Source of the DNA: Maribellus sp. YY47
GTDB lineage: Bacteria; Bacteroidota; Bacteroidia; Bacteroidales; Prolixibacteraceae
NCBI RefSeq assembly: GCF_023111095.1
Contig: NZ_JALGYW010000016.1
Coordinates: 1-64,000, forward strand
Reading direction: 5' to 3'
Length of the DNA stretch: 64,000 nucleotides
In this document: positions 9,262 through 17,907 of the stretch, piece after piece
Position numbering within the stretch: position 1 is the first letter of the stretch
Layout: each line of letters opens with the position of its first letter
Made by a program: the position numbers and the translations under genes
Notes under the pieces: model-generated
Databases searched by the model: none
What the model saw: the letters and a program-made list of their open reading frames with translations, nothing else
What the model was told of the DNA's origin: nothing

Positions 9262-10407
9262 TTACCTCCTTCCGTATTTTTTAAACAGAATTACAATACC
9301 CAGCAGTACCAGCACCACTATTACAATCCCGACCAATCCAACGGTTATCGGAGTTCTGACCGAAACCCGGAACGATGCAGATGAATTTACTTCGGGTGTT
9401 TTGGCGTCCATTTGAACCACATAGTCGCCCGGAATCGCTTTTTTAGCGGCTGTGATGGTTGCATAAACCGTTTCGGTTTGTCCCGGACCGATTTTGCTGA
9501 TTTTGGCCGGCTCAAAAGTTACGCTCCAGTCTTTGGGTTTCGATGCTTTTAATTCCACGTTTTCGAGATCTGTTGTGCCTCCGTTTTTGACCGTCAGTTC
9601 TATTTTCTTTTCCGATCCTGCAGTAATGTGCGCACTTAGCAAGCCCGACGGCGTGCTCAGATCCATTTCGTAAGTACCGGTGATCACTACTTCAAATTCC
9701 AGGTCGGCAGAGGTGGAACCCGAAACCGCTTTTACCGGAATTTTGTAGGTACCGGCTTTTACTGAAGGCGAAGGTTTTACTTCGTAGCTGATGCTTTTGG
9801 TGCCGTTGGCTTCCACTTCGGTGGAGGTGGCCTGCTTGTAATTGGGTTTTATAATCACACTCCAGCCACGCGGGGCATCTGCCATTAACGCATATTGCTG
9901 GTTGGTGGCGGTTTTGTTTTTGAGTGTGGTATTAAAGGTAAACGACGAACTTGAAGTTCCCTCCATGTTTCTCTGGTCGCAGGTAAATTCTGTTACGCTC
10001 GAACCCGCCGATGAAACATTGATGGTTAAGGGCAAAGAAACACTGCCTGCTTTCGCATAAAAAGTGTAATTGCCTTTCTTTATCTGGTAAGGAACGTCCA
10101 CTTTCAACGTGAGTGTTTTCTTTTCGCCCGGCAAAGTAGCCAGTTTGTCGATGTTGTAACCTCCTGCGGTGATGCTGTGATCCCAGGAGCGGGGAATGTT
10201 ACTCGCCGAGATGTCTTCGTTCCGGATCTTTGATCCATTGTTGATCACATCAATCGAGTAGCTAACCGAATTTCCCGGAGAGACTGAAACTTTTGTGTAA
10301 GGCGTATAAAGAACCAGGCTGTCGGTTTGTGCCTTACTTTGGCTGAATGAAAAGAACACCAAAAAAGTGCTAACGATAAAAGATTTGAGAAGTAGTAATT
10401 TGTTCAT
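9262..10407 (-). CDS. NEW3-domain membrane-anchored protein linked to the ABC transporter
   Basis: A 381-residue exported protein with an N-terminal signal peptide (hydrophobic to about residue 20, ending SQSKAQ). Three immunoglobulin-like beta domains follow, of which the last (about 245-345, with SAHITAGSEKKIELTVKNGG and PGDYVVQMDAK) matches the NEW3 type. A C-terminal transmembrane helix (about 353-373) ends in KKYGRR. This leaves the beta domains in the periplasm. NEW3 proteins are repeatedly found beside ABC-2 exporters in Bacteria and Archaea, and the four-base gap to the ATPase gene supports a joint function. The role of the protein is not known to me. Confidence 0.75.
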   Translation of the reverse strand: MNKLLLLKSFIVSTFLVFFSFSQSKAQTDSLVLYTPYTKVSVSPGNSVSYSIDVINNGSKIRNEDISASNIPRSWDHSITAGGYNIDKLATLPGEKKTLTLKVDVPYQIKKGNYTFYAKAGSVSLPLTINVSSAGSSVTEFTCDQRNMEGTSSSSFTFNTTLKNKTATNQQYALMADAPRGWSVIIKPNYKQATSTEVEANGTKSISYEVKPSPSVKAGTYKIPVKAVSGSTSADLEFEVVITGTYEMDLSTPSGLLSAHITAGSEKKIELTVKNGGTTDLENVELKASKPKDWSVTFEPAKISKIGPGQTETVYATITAAKKAIPGDYVVQMDAKTPEVNSSASFRVSVRTPITVGLVGIVIVVLVLLGIVILFKKYGRR

Positions 10408-10552
10408 GTCACTGATTTTTAGTTTTACATATTTATTGATTCAATAATAGTTTTCCGATGGCCGATAATTGCTTACAAGCAACCTGTATTACTGCGTTAA
10501 TAAATTGAAATCCGTTTAATAATAATGGAGTGATGGGAGGCGATAAAATGGA

Positions 10553-10873
10553 TTAACAGTGACTGTATGGGGGAGGAAGATCGTAAAAAAGCGGGTGATA
10601 CATCGTCCTGGTTTTAGCTGCAGGACGATTGGTTGCTAAATTACCTTGAGTGGTTTCAGTGTATCGTTTTACCGGACTTTCGGTAAGTTCAATGTCCGGA
10701 TTATCGTAATCGTCGGTTCTGAAAGCTGGGGTGTCGATGTTTTCGGAGAAGACATGCCCCGTGTAGACGCCTACATAAACTGTTGAACTATTCCCCTGAA
10801 TTTTTGAGATACTCTCAACTTCCGATCGGAGAAGAAAGCTAAATGCAAGAAATATTAAAACCAGTTTTTCCAT
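10553..10873 (-). CDS. Small predicted secreted protein of unknown function
   Basis: A 106-residue frame with a plausible signal peptide (MEKLVLIFLAFSFLL) and a polar, Asp/Thr-rich mature part ending PPPYSHC. I do not recognise the family. Two facts favour a real gene: a perfect TAnnTTTG element at 10932-10939 lies about 60 bp upstream in the right orientation, and the frame is free of competing longer frames. The terminal cysteine is noticeable but may be chance. It is separated from both neighbouring operons by over 100 bp. Confidence 0.5.
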   Translation of the reverse strand: MEKLVLIFLAFSFLLRSEVESISKIQGNSSTVYVGVYTGHVFSENIDTPAFRTDDYDNPDIELTESPVKRYTETTQGNLATNRPAAKTRTMYHPLFYDLPPPYSHC

Positions 10874-10931
10874 TCAAAATCTCTTTATTAAATCCACAGT
10901 TGAACGTAATAATTGCCTTTTTGAAGTGGTA

Positions 10932-10939
10932 CAAATTTA
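10932..10939 (-). promoter_or_regulatory. Bacteroidota -7 element for the 106-aa gene
   Basis: TAAATTTG on the minus strand is an exact match to TAnnTTTG, about 59 bp before the start codon. No good -33 TTTG was found at the expected 19-21 bp spacing, so this rests on the -7 only. Confidence 0.4.
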
Positions 10940-11122
10940 TTTAGTTTTTAATCTGAAAAGTGTAAAACAAAGTTAACGCGCGTTAAAAAATCTTGAATAT
11001 GTTTAGTAGAAATGAGTGGCATATTTTTCATCAAGCAATAAAATGGGCAACAAATGGAGAGCCCTTTCGATGGAAACTCCGATTATTCCTTAATTTGATT
11101 ACGCATCAGCACAACGCTGAAC

Positions 11123-11878
11123 CTAGATGGTAACAATACACGAATCGGGTAACCAGCCTTTGTTGCCGTCGGCCAATTTAATTTCTTTCCAGTTGTCAAG
11201 GCTGTCGGTTACATCAATTTTAACTCCTTCGTAAATCAGGAATAAATCGGTTCCGGTTTGCGATGGCGAGCTTTTCACGGTTACCCGCGGACAAAATACG
11301 ATGGCCTGGTTACGCTTGTTGATGACCGCTTTCTGATGTGCGGCCCACGAAAACGTAAATCCTGAAAACACAACAGCCAGTATTCCGAACCAAAAGGCAA
11401 AACGTTTGGCGGTGGAGTTCTTGCTAAACAAAAACAAACCCAGCAGCAAAAGGAAAAGTATAAAGGCACCAACACTGATGGCCGCCCAGGTATCTGTCGG
11501 GTATTTGTTGATGATCGATGATTTCCAGCGCAAAAAGAACGGCTTGGGCAATGCTTCGATTTTGGTTACCACAAACTGGTTGGCAATTTGCAGGTTAAAA
11601 GCGATATCTTCATCCTGCGGAGCCAGTTTTTTTGCACGCTCGAAATTTAGTATGGCGTTATTGATATCTCCGGCTTTGTAATACGCATTCCCGAGGTTGA
11701 AATACAGCTTGGCCGATTCCTGTCCGTTGGTCAGAATTTGTTCGTAAGCCGAAATGGCCTGTTGGTATTCTTCAGCTGTATAATGATTGTTGGCCTGCTC
11801 CCACAGTTCGGTGTTGTTTACCTGGGCGTTCAGGAAAGAGGGGAGAGCAAATAATATGATAGCAATTAACTTCTTCAT
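11123..11878 (-). CDS. batE: BatE, TPR and SH3-like protein of the Bat operon
   Basis: A 251-residue protein with a signal peptide (ending SFLNAQ) and two to three TPR units (about 22-115, with KLYFNLGNAYYKAGDINNAI). Two transmembrane segments near 132-152 and 163-180 follow, then a C-terminal SH3-like domain (about 190-251). This architecture and its position as last gene after batD define BatE. Bat proteins form an envelope complex linked to aerotolerance in Bacteroides fragilis, though the biochemical role is unsettled. The gene follows batD by 28 bp. Confidence 0.88.
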   Translation of the reverse strand: MKKLIAIILFALPSFLNAQVNNTELWEQANNHYTAEEYQQAISAYEQILTNGQESAKLYFNLGNAYYKAGDINNAILNFERAKKLAPQDEDIAFNLQIANQFVVTKIEALPKPFFLRWKSSIINKYPTDTWAAISVGAFILFLLLLGLFLFSKNSTAKRFAFWFGILAVVFSGFTFSWAAHQKAVINKRNQAIVFCPRVTVKSSPSQTGTDLFLIYEGVKIDVTDSLDNWKEIKLADGNKGWLPDSCIVTI

Positions 11879-11906
11879 TTCTTCTGTTGTAAACGGTGAA
11901 TGAACA

Positions 11907-13739
11907 CTATTTCTTAATTTGTTTCTCGAACCGGCTCATCGTAGCTTCTGCCTTTTTATAAAGCTCATGACGTGCTTCAGAGCCTCCCGACGGTGCATAA
12001 CGTGCAAATTCGCACTGATCGATCACATCTTCAAAATCAGTGATTACCTGCTGGTCCACATTTTTGTTGATCAGCCCGGCAACGGCGCTTTCGCGGTTCA
12101 GATCGGCCACCGGAATGCCCAGCTTGTCGCTGAGGTATCCCCAGAAGGCTTTCAGAATGGCATCGTGGAAAGCTTCGTTGTTGTTTTGCTTCATAAAGCC
12201 TGCTGCGGCCTTCAAACGTTTTGTGGCAACGCGGTTGGCCTTTTTGTTACGCACCAGCGCAATGTTGGCGTTTTCGCGTGCTTTCTTCCGGTAGATAATG
12301 TATAAGATGACAAACAACAAAGCACTTGCAGCATAGATCAGGTAAAACAATGCACTTCCGTAGAACGTGTCTCCTTTGGCCCGAAGCGACGGATTTCCCT
12401 GCTGGATGTAGCGGATGTCTTTGCCAATCAGCTGCAGGTCTTCTTTTCGCAACGAACTAACCACAGTGGCAGATTGCTCTTCCGTTCCCTTTTTCACATG
12501 CAGCGTGTATTCTGGCGTAGCTGCCGATTCGTAGCTCCCGGATGCGGGATTATACCAGGTGAACCTGATCGATGGGATGGTGTAATCTCCCTCAAAACGC
12601 GGCTGGAACAGGTATTCTATGGTTTTGGTGCCCGATGCTCCGCTGTCGCTGGCTTTTACGTTGTCGGTAGTACGCGGATCATATACTTCAAAGTCGCTGG
12701 GCAATTGAAGTTCGGGTGTACGAACCAGGCGGATGTTCCCGCTGCCGTTTATTTTTAGCGTAAGTGTTACCGCATCGTTGGTGGTAACGTTCTCGCTGCT
12801 GAGCTGCGAACTGATACTGAAATTACCAACGCCTCCCATAAAATCCTTGGGAGCTGCCGGCAGGTCTTTGACGTTTACCGTTACCTGATCGCTGGTTACA
12901 TGCGCTTTTACGTTGGTGTAATTATCGAAAAAGTCATCAAAAAAACTGCGTGCTTTTACCCGTTGCCGTACCAAAACCGACAGGCTGAACGGTTTAATCT
13001 GTAATTGACCGTTTTGTTGCGGGAACAAGATGGTTTTTTTCAGAATACCGACCTGGTAGATTTTGTTGTTGTATACTTCGCGCGTAAAATTGATCTGCTG
13101 CGGAATATCGATATCCTGGGTGTAAAATCCTTCGTAAGTCGGAAGGTTTACTTCGTCAAAATTATAAATCGGGATGTTGGGATCGACATAAAGTTTTACG
13201 GTAGAGATGATCTGCTCTCCGCGGTATACGTTTCTTTTGCTGAGTTCAGCACGTACAAATATGTTGTCTTTTCCCAGATCGATATTTTTTGTGGCTTCCT
13301 GTTGGGCTTGTCCACCACTGTTTTGTTGCTGTTGTTGCCGGGCAGGCTGCGATTGGGCTTTTACTACCTGTATGGTTAGCGAATTGGATTCAATCACCTT
13401 CCCTTTTACCTCAACAGAAGCAGGCCTGATTTCGAAAGTACCTTCTTTTTTGGAACGTAAAATATAGGTGTACGAGTACGTCGTTTCAGAAGTAGTACGT
13501 CCGTTTATGCTCTGAATACTGGTCGACTGACCGGTACTTGGCCCCATTAGTATCTGGAAATTATCGCTCAGTCCCGGGGGGAGCTGAAGTTTGTCACCCC
13601 GTTCGTTGAGTGTAAAACTTAATCTGAATTGCTGTCCGTTTTCCACGGCATTGGGAGCCGACATGGTAAAACGGGTGTCCTGTGCATGGGCAATTCCAAG
13701 TATGCTTACCAGAAAAATGTATGTTATCAGTGTCCTCAT
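11907..13739 (-). CDS. batD: BatD, oxygen tolerance family protein
   Basis: A 610-residue envelope protein: signal peptide to about residue 19 (GIAHAQ), a large beta-rich periplasmic region (20-460) of the BatD family, one transmembrane helix (about 464-483) and a cytoplasmic C-terminal domain. A Gln-rich linker lies near 134-150. The C-terminal part (YLSDKLGIPVADLNRES, ARYAPSG) is the usual BatD tail. It follows batC by a gap of about 140 bp that holds a short repeat, but orientation and order keep it in the operon. Confidence 0.9.
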   Translation of the reverse strand: MRTLITYIFLVSILGIAHAQDTRFTMSAPNAVENGQQFRLSFTLNERGDKLQLPPGLSDNFQILMGPSTGQSTSIQSINGRTTSETTYSYTYILRSKKEGTFEIRPASVEVKGKVIESNSLTIQVVKAQSQPARQQQQQNSGGQAQQEATKNIDLGKDNIFVRAELSKRNVYRGEQIISTVKLYVDPNIPIYNFDEVNLPTYEGFYTQDIDIPQQINFTREVYNNKIYQVGILKKTILFPQQNGQLQIKPFSLSVLVRQRVKARSFFDDFFDNYTNVKAHVTSDQVTVNVKDLPAAPKDFMGGVGNFSISSQLSSENVTTNDAVTLTLKINGSGNIRLVRTPELQLPSDFEVYDPRTTDNVKASDSGASGTKTIEYLFQPRFEGDYTIPSIRFTWYNPASGSYESAATPEYTLHVKKGTEEQSATVVSSLRKEDLQLIGKDIRYIQQGNPSLRAKGDTFYGSALFYLIYAASALLFVILYIIYRKKARENANIALVRNKKANRVATKRLKAAAGFMKQNNNEAFHDAILKAFWGYLSDKLGIPVADLNRESAVAGLINKNVDQQVITDFEDVIDQCEFARYAPSGGSEARHELYKKAEATMSRFEKQIKK

Positions 13740-13772
13740 TGTCTTGTAAAGCCTACAAAATTATTATTTTTT

Positions 13773-13805
13773 AGCTACGAGCCTCAAGCTGCGAGCTACG
13801 AGCTT
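13773..13805. repeat. Short degenerate AGCTACGAG-type repeat
   Basis: The batC-batD gap contains alternating AGCTACGAGC and AGCTGCGAGC units. A related run (AGCTGCAAGC, ATGAGCT) lies after truA at 25684-25727, which shows this is a dispersed intergenic repeat rather than part of batC. Confidence 0.5.
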
Positions 13806-13877
13806 TCTTATTTAATACAGGCGCAATTTTCTTTACGTTCCTCGCCTTAGACTTAGCCTTCGCCTTCGCCTTCTCTT

Positions 13878-14693
13878 CTACCACTCCTTCTCTGTCTGAA
13901 CTTTTTTTGCCAGAGCAGCTTTTTCTTTTTTTACCTTATCCTGGATCTTACGCTCATCGTTTTGCAGCGCCTGCAGCAACTGTTCAGCATCCTGTCTCGA
14001 AATTTTGTTCTGCTGCGGTTGTTGTTGCTGTTGCTGATCTTTATTTTGCTGATCCTTGTTCTGGTCCTGCTTGTTTTGATCCTGGTTTTTATTCTGATCC
14101 TGCTGATCTTTATTCTGATCTTGCTGGTCCTTGTTTTGGTCCTTATTCTGATCTTTATTTTGATCCTGCTGATCTTTGTTTTGGTCTTTGTTCTGATCCT
14201 GGTTTTGCTGATTTTGTTGTTGCTGCTGTTCCTGTTGTTTTTTCAGCATTTGTGCATAGGCCAGGTTGTATTTTGTTTCCAGATCAGAAGGATTTTCGCG
14301 CAGGGCTTTTTTGTACGATTCGATACTTTCATCCAGTTTGTTTTGCATCAGCTGGGTATTTCCCAGGTTGTGGTTGGCAAATGCACGTTCTACCGGTTCT
14401 TCCATTTTTTCGGCCAGTTCGCTGAATTTACCTTCCGCATCTTCAAAACGCTGTTGTTTGTACATCGCATCTGCCAGGTTGTAATTCCATTTCAGATCGT
14501 TGGGGCGTTCGTTCAGCGCTTTCCGGTATTCGGTTTCGGCATTGCTGAATTTTACCGAATCAATCTTGCTGGTATCCTGCACGGCTTCCATAAACAGCTT
14601 GTTGCCGTTACGGATGAATTTCCGCTCGTTCTGTGCAAATACACTGAGCGATATTGCTGTTAACAGTGCTATGAAATAGATTCGTTTCATCAT
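13878..14693 (-). CDS. batC: BatC, TPR protein with a long Gln/Asn/Asp/Lys repeat tract
   Basis: A 271-residue exported protein: signal peptide MMKRIYFIALLTAISLSVFA, then TPR units (about 20-160, including FANHNLGNTQLMQNKLDESI and LETKYNLAYAQML). A low-complexity tract of QDQNKDQ units of about 80 residues comes next, then a charged helical tail. The start at 14693 is set by AAAGGAG six bases upstream of tandem ATGATG codons; an open extension to 14720 lacks a signal peptide at its N-terminus. The tract is encoded by short DNA repeats (14040-14230) and may vary in length. It lies between batB and batD. Confidence 0.85.
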   Translation of the reverse strand: MMKRIYFIALLTAISLSVFAQNERKFIRNGNKLFMEAVQDTSKIDSVKFSNAETEYRKALNERPNDLKWNYNLADAMYKQQRFEDAEGKFSELAEKMEEPVERAFANHNLGNTQLMQNKLDESIESYKKALRENPSDLETKYNLAYAQMLKKQQEQQQQQNQQNQDQNKDQNKDQQDQNKDQNKDQNKDQQDQNKDQQDQNKNQDQNKQDQNKDQQNKDQQQQQQPQQNKISRQDAEQLLQALQNDERKIQDKVKKEKAALAKKVQTEKEW

Positions 14694-14754
14694 CTTAACT
14701 CCTTTCTCTTTTAAACTCAACGATTTTAAACCGCTGATCTTGCTTTTGCCTTTC

Positions 14755-15798
14755 CTAATTGGTCTTAAACAAATGAATGTTTTTCAGGAATTTGTTCTTC
14801 CTTTCGAGGATTACAAATTCGAGTAACAAAAGAAACAGACCCACCGCAAAGAAATACTGGAACTGGTCGTCGTATTCCGAATAGCTGCGCGATTCCATTT
14901 CCTGTTTTTCCATTTTATTGATCTCGTCGAAAAGCGAATTCAGTCCCACTTGTGCATTGTTGGCGCGAATGTAGATACCGCCGCCGGCTCCCGAGATTTG
15001 TTCCAGCATCTGTTCATTCAGTTTGGTGATCACTACTTTTCCGTCGCGGTCTTTCATGTAGTCGGTTTGCCCGTTCTTCAAAACCGGGATCGGAGAACCG
15101 GCCGGTAGTCCCATTCCGATGGTGTGCACTACGATGCCTTCTTCGAGTGCCGATTTGGCAGAGGCAATGGCATCGTCTTCGTGGTTTTCACCATCGGTAA
15201 TTACGATGATCGCCTTGTTGGCTTTGTCGCCCGGAGTGAACGAACGGTGTGCCAGGTCGATGGCAGCGCCGATGGCTGTCCCTTGCTTGGGAACAATCTG
15301 CGTATTTACCGAGTTCAAAAACAATTTGGCTGAATTGTAGTCGGCAGTGATCGGCAGCTGGGTATAAGCATCGCCCGCAAATACGATCAGCCCGATTTTA
15401 TCGTCTTCCAAACGGTCGATCAAACGTGAGATAGCCCGTTTGGCCCGTTCCAGACGGTTGGGCTGAATGTCTTCGGCCATCATACTGTTCGATACGTCAA
15501 GTGCAATGATCAGCTCAACGCCTTCGCGTTTTTCGGTTTTTAATTTTGAACCAAACTGCGGACGGGCAATTCCGGTAATAATGAAAGCCAGCGCCAGCAT
15601 CAGTATAATAAATTTCACCACCGGACGGGTACGTGAGCTGAAGGGCATCAGTTGCTCCAGCATTTCCCTTTTTCCAAATTTTTTCAATGCCCGGCGGCGT
15701 GCAATACGCGACCACGCAAAAAACAGGGTGAGTAGAGGAATGAGTAACAATCCCCATAAATATTCGCTATTTCCAAACCTAAACATTTCCATATTCAA
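14755..15798 (-). CDS. batB: BatB, VWA-domain membrane protein
   Basis: A 347-residue protein with two N-terminal transmembrane helices (about 13-30 and 60-80), a von Willebrand A domain (about 90-290) and a C-terminal transmembrane helix (about 318-335). The metal-ion-dependent adhesion site DVSNS is intact, with later TAIG and TDGENH motifs. It pairs with BatA, whose gene ends eight bases upstream. Such VWA proteins are thought to work with the MoxR ATPase encoded at the head of the operon. Confidence 0.92.
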   Translation of the reverse strand: MNMEMFRFGNSEYLWGLLLIPLLTLFFAWSRIARRRALKKFGKREMLEQLMPFSSRTRPVVKFIILMLALAFIITGIARPQFGSKLKTEKREGVELIIALDVSNSMMAEDIQPNRLERAKRAISRLIDRLEDDKIGLIVFAGDAYTQLPITADYNSAKLFLNSVNTQIVPKQGTAIGAAIDLAHRSFTPGDKANKAIIVITDGENHEDDAIASAKSALEEGIVVHTIGMGLPAGSPIPVLKNGQTDYMKDRDGKVVITKLNEQMLEQISGAGGGIYIRANNAQVGLNSLFDEINKMEKQEMESRSYSEYDDQFQYFFAVGLFLLLLEFVILERKNKFLKNIHLFKTN

Positions 15799-15805
15799 TC
15801 TTTAT

Positions 15806-16813
15806 TTATGGGATGGTTCTGAAAACCGTAATTCTCAAAAATAAACTCACGATCAAAAACAATGCCCCCAGTAACGCGAACGGCATAAATTCTTCCGATT
15901 TGCGGCTAAATTCGCGCACTTCGATCTTGGACTTTTCCAGGGCATCGATCTCCTTGTAAATCTCTTCCAGTTTTGAGTTGCTGGTCGCCCTGAAATATTT
16001 TCCGTCGGTAAGCGCCGATATTTTTTGCAGCGTTTCCTCGTCGATTTTTACTTCCATATCGCGCAACTGTACTTGTTCGCCAAAGGGAGTTTGCACGCGG
16101 AAAGGGTAGGGTGCGGTTCCTATCGATCCCACACCAACCGTGTAAACGCGTATTCCGAAGGTTTTGGCAATTTCGGCTGCCGTAACCGGAGCAACTTCTC
16201 CGCGGTTGTTTTCACCGTCGGTCAGCAGAATGACAACGCGGCTCACAGCTTCGCTGTCTTTCAAACGGGCCACGGCAGTTGCCAGTCCGTTTCCGATAGC
16301 AGTACCGTCTTCGATCATATTGCTGTGGATATCCTTGAACAGGTTCAGCAACACGGCGCGGTCGGTGGTCAGCGGACATTGGGTAAACGCCTCGCCGGCA
16401 AAAACAACCAGCCCCATGCGGTCGTACTCACGTCCGGAGATAAATTCCATGGCCACATTTTTGGCTGCTTCCAGCCGGTCGGGCTGAAAATCCTGTGCCA
16501 GCATACTGCTCGAAATATCGAGTGCCACCACAATGTCGATCCCTTCTGTTTCACTTGTTTCCCAGTTTTTCGACGATTGCGGACGGGCCAGTACCACTAC
16601 AAAAAAGGCCAGTGCAATTACAAAGCAAACATACACCAGGTGACGCAGGTAATGACGAATCGTCAACGGCGCCTTAAATACAGGTGCTGTAGTTGAAACC
16701 TGGATGCTTGCCGTATTTTTTTTCTGCCGGAAAATATACCAGATCGTCATGGGGATCAATACCCACAAAATATGTAACAGTTCCGGGTTCTTAAATGTCA
16801 ATCCTTCCAACAT
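15806..16813 (-). CDS. batA: BatA, VWA-domain membrane protein
   Basis: A 335-residue paralogue of BatB: helices near 11-28 and 55-76, a VWA domain (about 90-290) with the intact DISSS adhesion-site motif, GTAIGNGLA and TDGENNRGE, and a C-terminal helix (about 312-330). It begins six bases after the BatD-like gene stops. The gene order moxR, DUF58, BatD-like, batA, batB, batC, batD, batE is the classical Bacteroidota arrangement. Confidence 0.92.
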   Translation of the reverse strand: MLEGLTFKNPELLHILWVLIPMTIWYIFRQKKNTASIQVSTTAPVFKAPLTIRHYLRHLVYVCFVIALAFFVVVLARPQSSKNWETSETEGIDIVVALDISSSMLAQDFQPDRLEAAKNVAMEFISGREYDRMGLVVFAGEAFTQCPLTTDRAVLLNLFKDIHSNMIEDGTAIGNGLATAVARLKDSEAVSRVVILLTDGENNRGEVAPVTAAEIAKTFGIRVYTVGVGSIGTAPYPFRVQTPFGEQVQLRDMEVKIDEETLQKISALTDGKYFRATSNSKLEEIYKEIDALEKSKIEVREFSRKSEEFMPFALLGALFLIVSLFLRITVFRTIP

Positions 16814-16819
16814 CCTTCT

Positions 16820-17902
16820 CTATTTTATTTCAACTTCTTCCACGTTATCATCTTCTTCGCTTTTCTCTTCCGGCTTTTTCGCCACTTCCTTTTTGGTATC
16901 GTTAACAAAGAAGTAAGCATTCACCAGAGCCATGTTGTCGTCGTCGGGCAGCGGCTGATATTTTGCAAATTTCACGAGGTCGGCCAGTTGCAGTATTTGC
17001 CCCAGGTTGCCCAGCAATTTGTCGTTTAACAGACCTTTCTGTATCCGGAAACTTTCGAGGATTTCATCGGTCACCTGTTCCATGGCACGGATTTCAAAAC
17101 GATCCTCAATGTACACACGCAGGGCATCGGTGAGTTCGCTGTAATACTGCTTGGTTTTGCCTTGCTGCCATATTTTTTCCGATTTGATGCGGTCGAGCTC
17201 GCGAAGCGCCACCACATGCGCGGGTTCCTTTGGCTTTTGCGGCCGGGCAAAAATCGGCTGGTTTTTCTTCTTCCGTTTAATCGAATACAACAGGAAGAAA
17301 ATAATGGCGCCGATCAAGATGACCCCCAATATATACGGAGTAACCTCCTTCAGGGTCAGCGGAGCATCGTAAGGCATTTTTATATCGGTCGGTCCCTTGG
17401 TGGTGTCGATTTCCATCGAATACACATTTAAGGTTACACCGTTGGTGGGTACCGAATCGTTGAGCCCCTCAGTGGCTATTTTAAACCAGTAGGGCGGAAT
17501 GCGGTAACTTCCACTGTCGAAACAGGTAATGGTGTACGACTGTATCTGTTTGATGTAATCTTCCTGGTCGGCTTCAAAAGTGTCGATGGCCGAGCGGTTC
17601 AGCACTTCGATTAATCCTGCAATGGTATCCGGCACCTGCGGAAACTGAACATCCACATCTTTCGGATGATCGATCTGCAGGAAAAGTTTTACCTGGTCTC
17701 CCAGCAGGATATTGGTTGAATCGAGGCTGGCAGTGGCTTTTATCCGCTGCGCACTCACCTGACCATTTGCCAGAAAGAAAAGTAAAAGAACAAGCAAACC
17801 CGCCCATGAAATCAGCCTTCGACTCCGCTCAGGCTGACGGTCACAGTGAGCGTAGTCGAACTGTGGATTGCTTTTCAGTATTGTTTTTCGTATAGCGTTC
17901 AT
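16820..17902 (-). CDS. BatD-like membrane protein of the Bat operon, with a repeat inside the signal-peptide region
   Basis: A 360-residue protein from the start MNAIRKTILK at 17902, five bases after the DUF58 stop. It has a hydrophobic signal segment (ISWAGLLVLLLFFLANG, ending VSAQ), a beta-rich periplasmic domain (about 55-165), a transmembrane helix (about 188-208) and a charged cytoplasmic domain ending in an acidic tail. This is the uncharacterised gene usually found between DUF58 and batA; the beta domain recalls BatD. Oddly, residues of the signal peptide's N-region (FDYAHCDRQPERSRR) are encoded by a dispersed inverted repeat at 17818-17860. The signal peptide thus has an unusually long, charged N-region, and export should be checked. 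Confidence 0.75.
   Translation of the reverse strand: MNAIRKTILKSNPQFDYAHCDRQPERSRRLISWAGLLVLLLFFLANGQVSAQRIKATASLDSTNILLGDQVKLFLQIDHPKDVDVQFPQVPDTIAGLIEVLNRSAIDTFEADQEDYIKQIQSYTITCFDSGSYRIPPYWFKIATEGLNDSVPTNGVTLNVYSMEIDTTKGPTDIKMPYDAPLTLKEVTPYILGVILIGAIIFFLLYSIKRKKKNQPIFARPQKPKEPAHVVALRELDRIKSEKIWQQGKTKQYYSELTDALRVYIEDRFEIRAMEQVTDEILESFRIQKGLLNDKLLGNLGQILQLADLVKFAKYQPLPDDDNMALVNAYFFVNDTKKEVAKKPEEKSEEDDNVEEVEIK
17818..17860. repeat. Dispersed inverted repeat translated inside a signal peptide
   Basis: Arms TTCGACTCCGCTCA (17818-17831) and TGAGCGTAGTCGAA (17847-17860) pair with one mismatch around a 15-bp centre. This is a repeat type I know as widespread in Bacteroidota genomes. A half copy, TGAGCGGAGTCGAA, lies at 34756-34769 in this window. 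Here it lies in frame inside the BatD-like gene. Confidence 0.75.
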
Positions 17903-17907
17903 TTCTT

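Noticed and set aside
13907-14663. Long plus-strand frames opposite batC rich in Leu, Ile and Phe
   Set aside because: They are the antisense of the Gln/Asn/Asp/Lys tract; batC has a signal peptide, TPR motifs and operon context.
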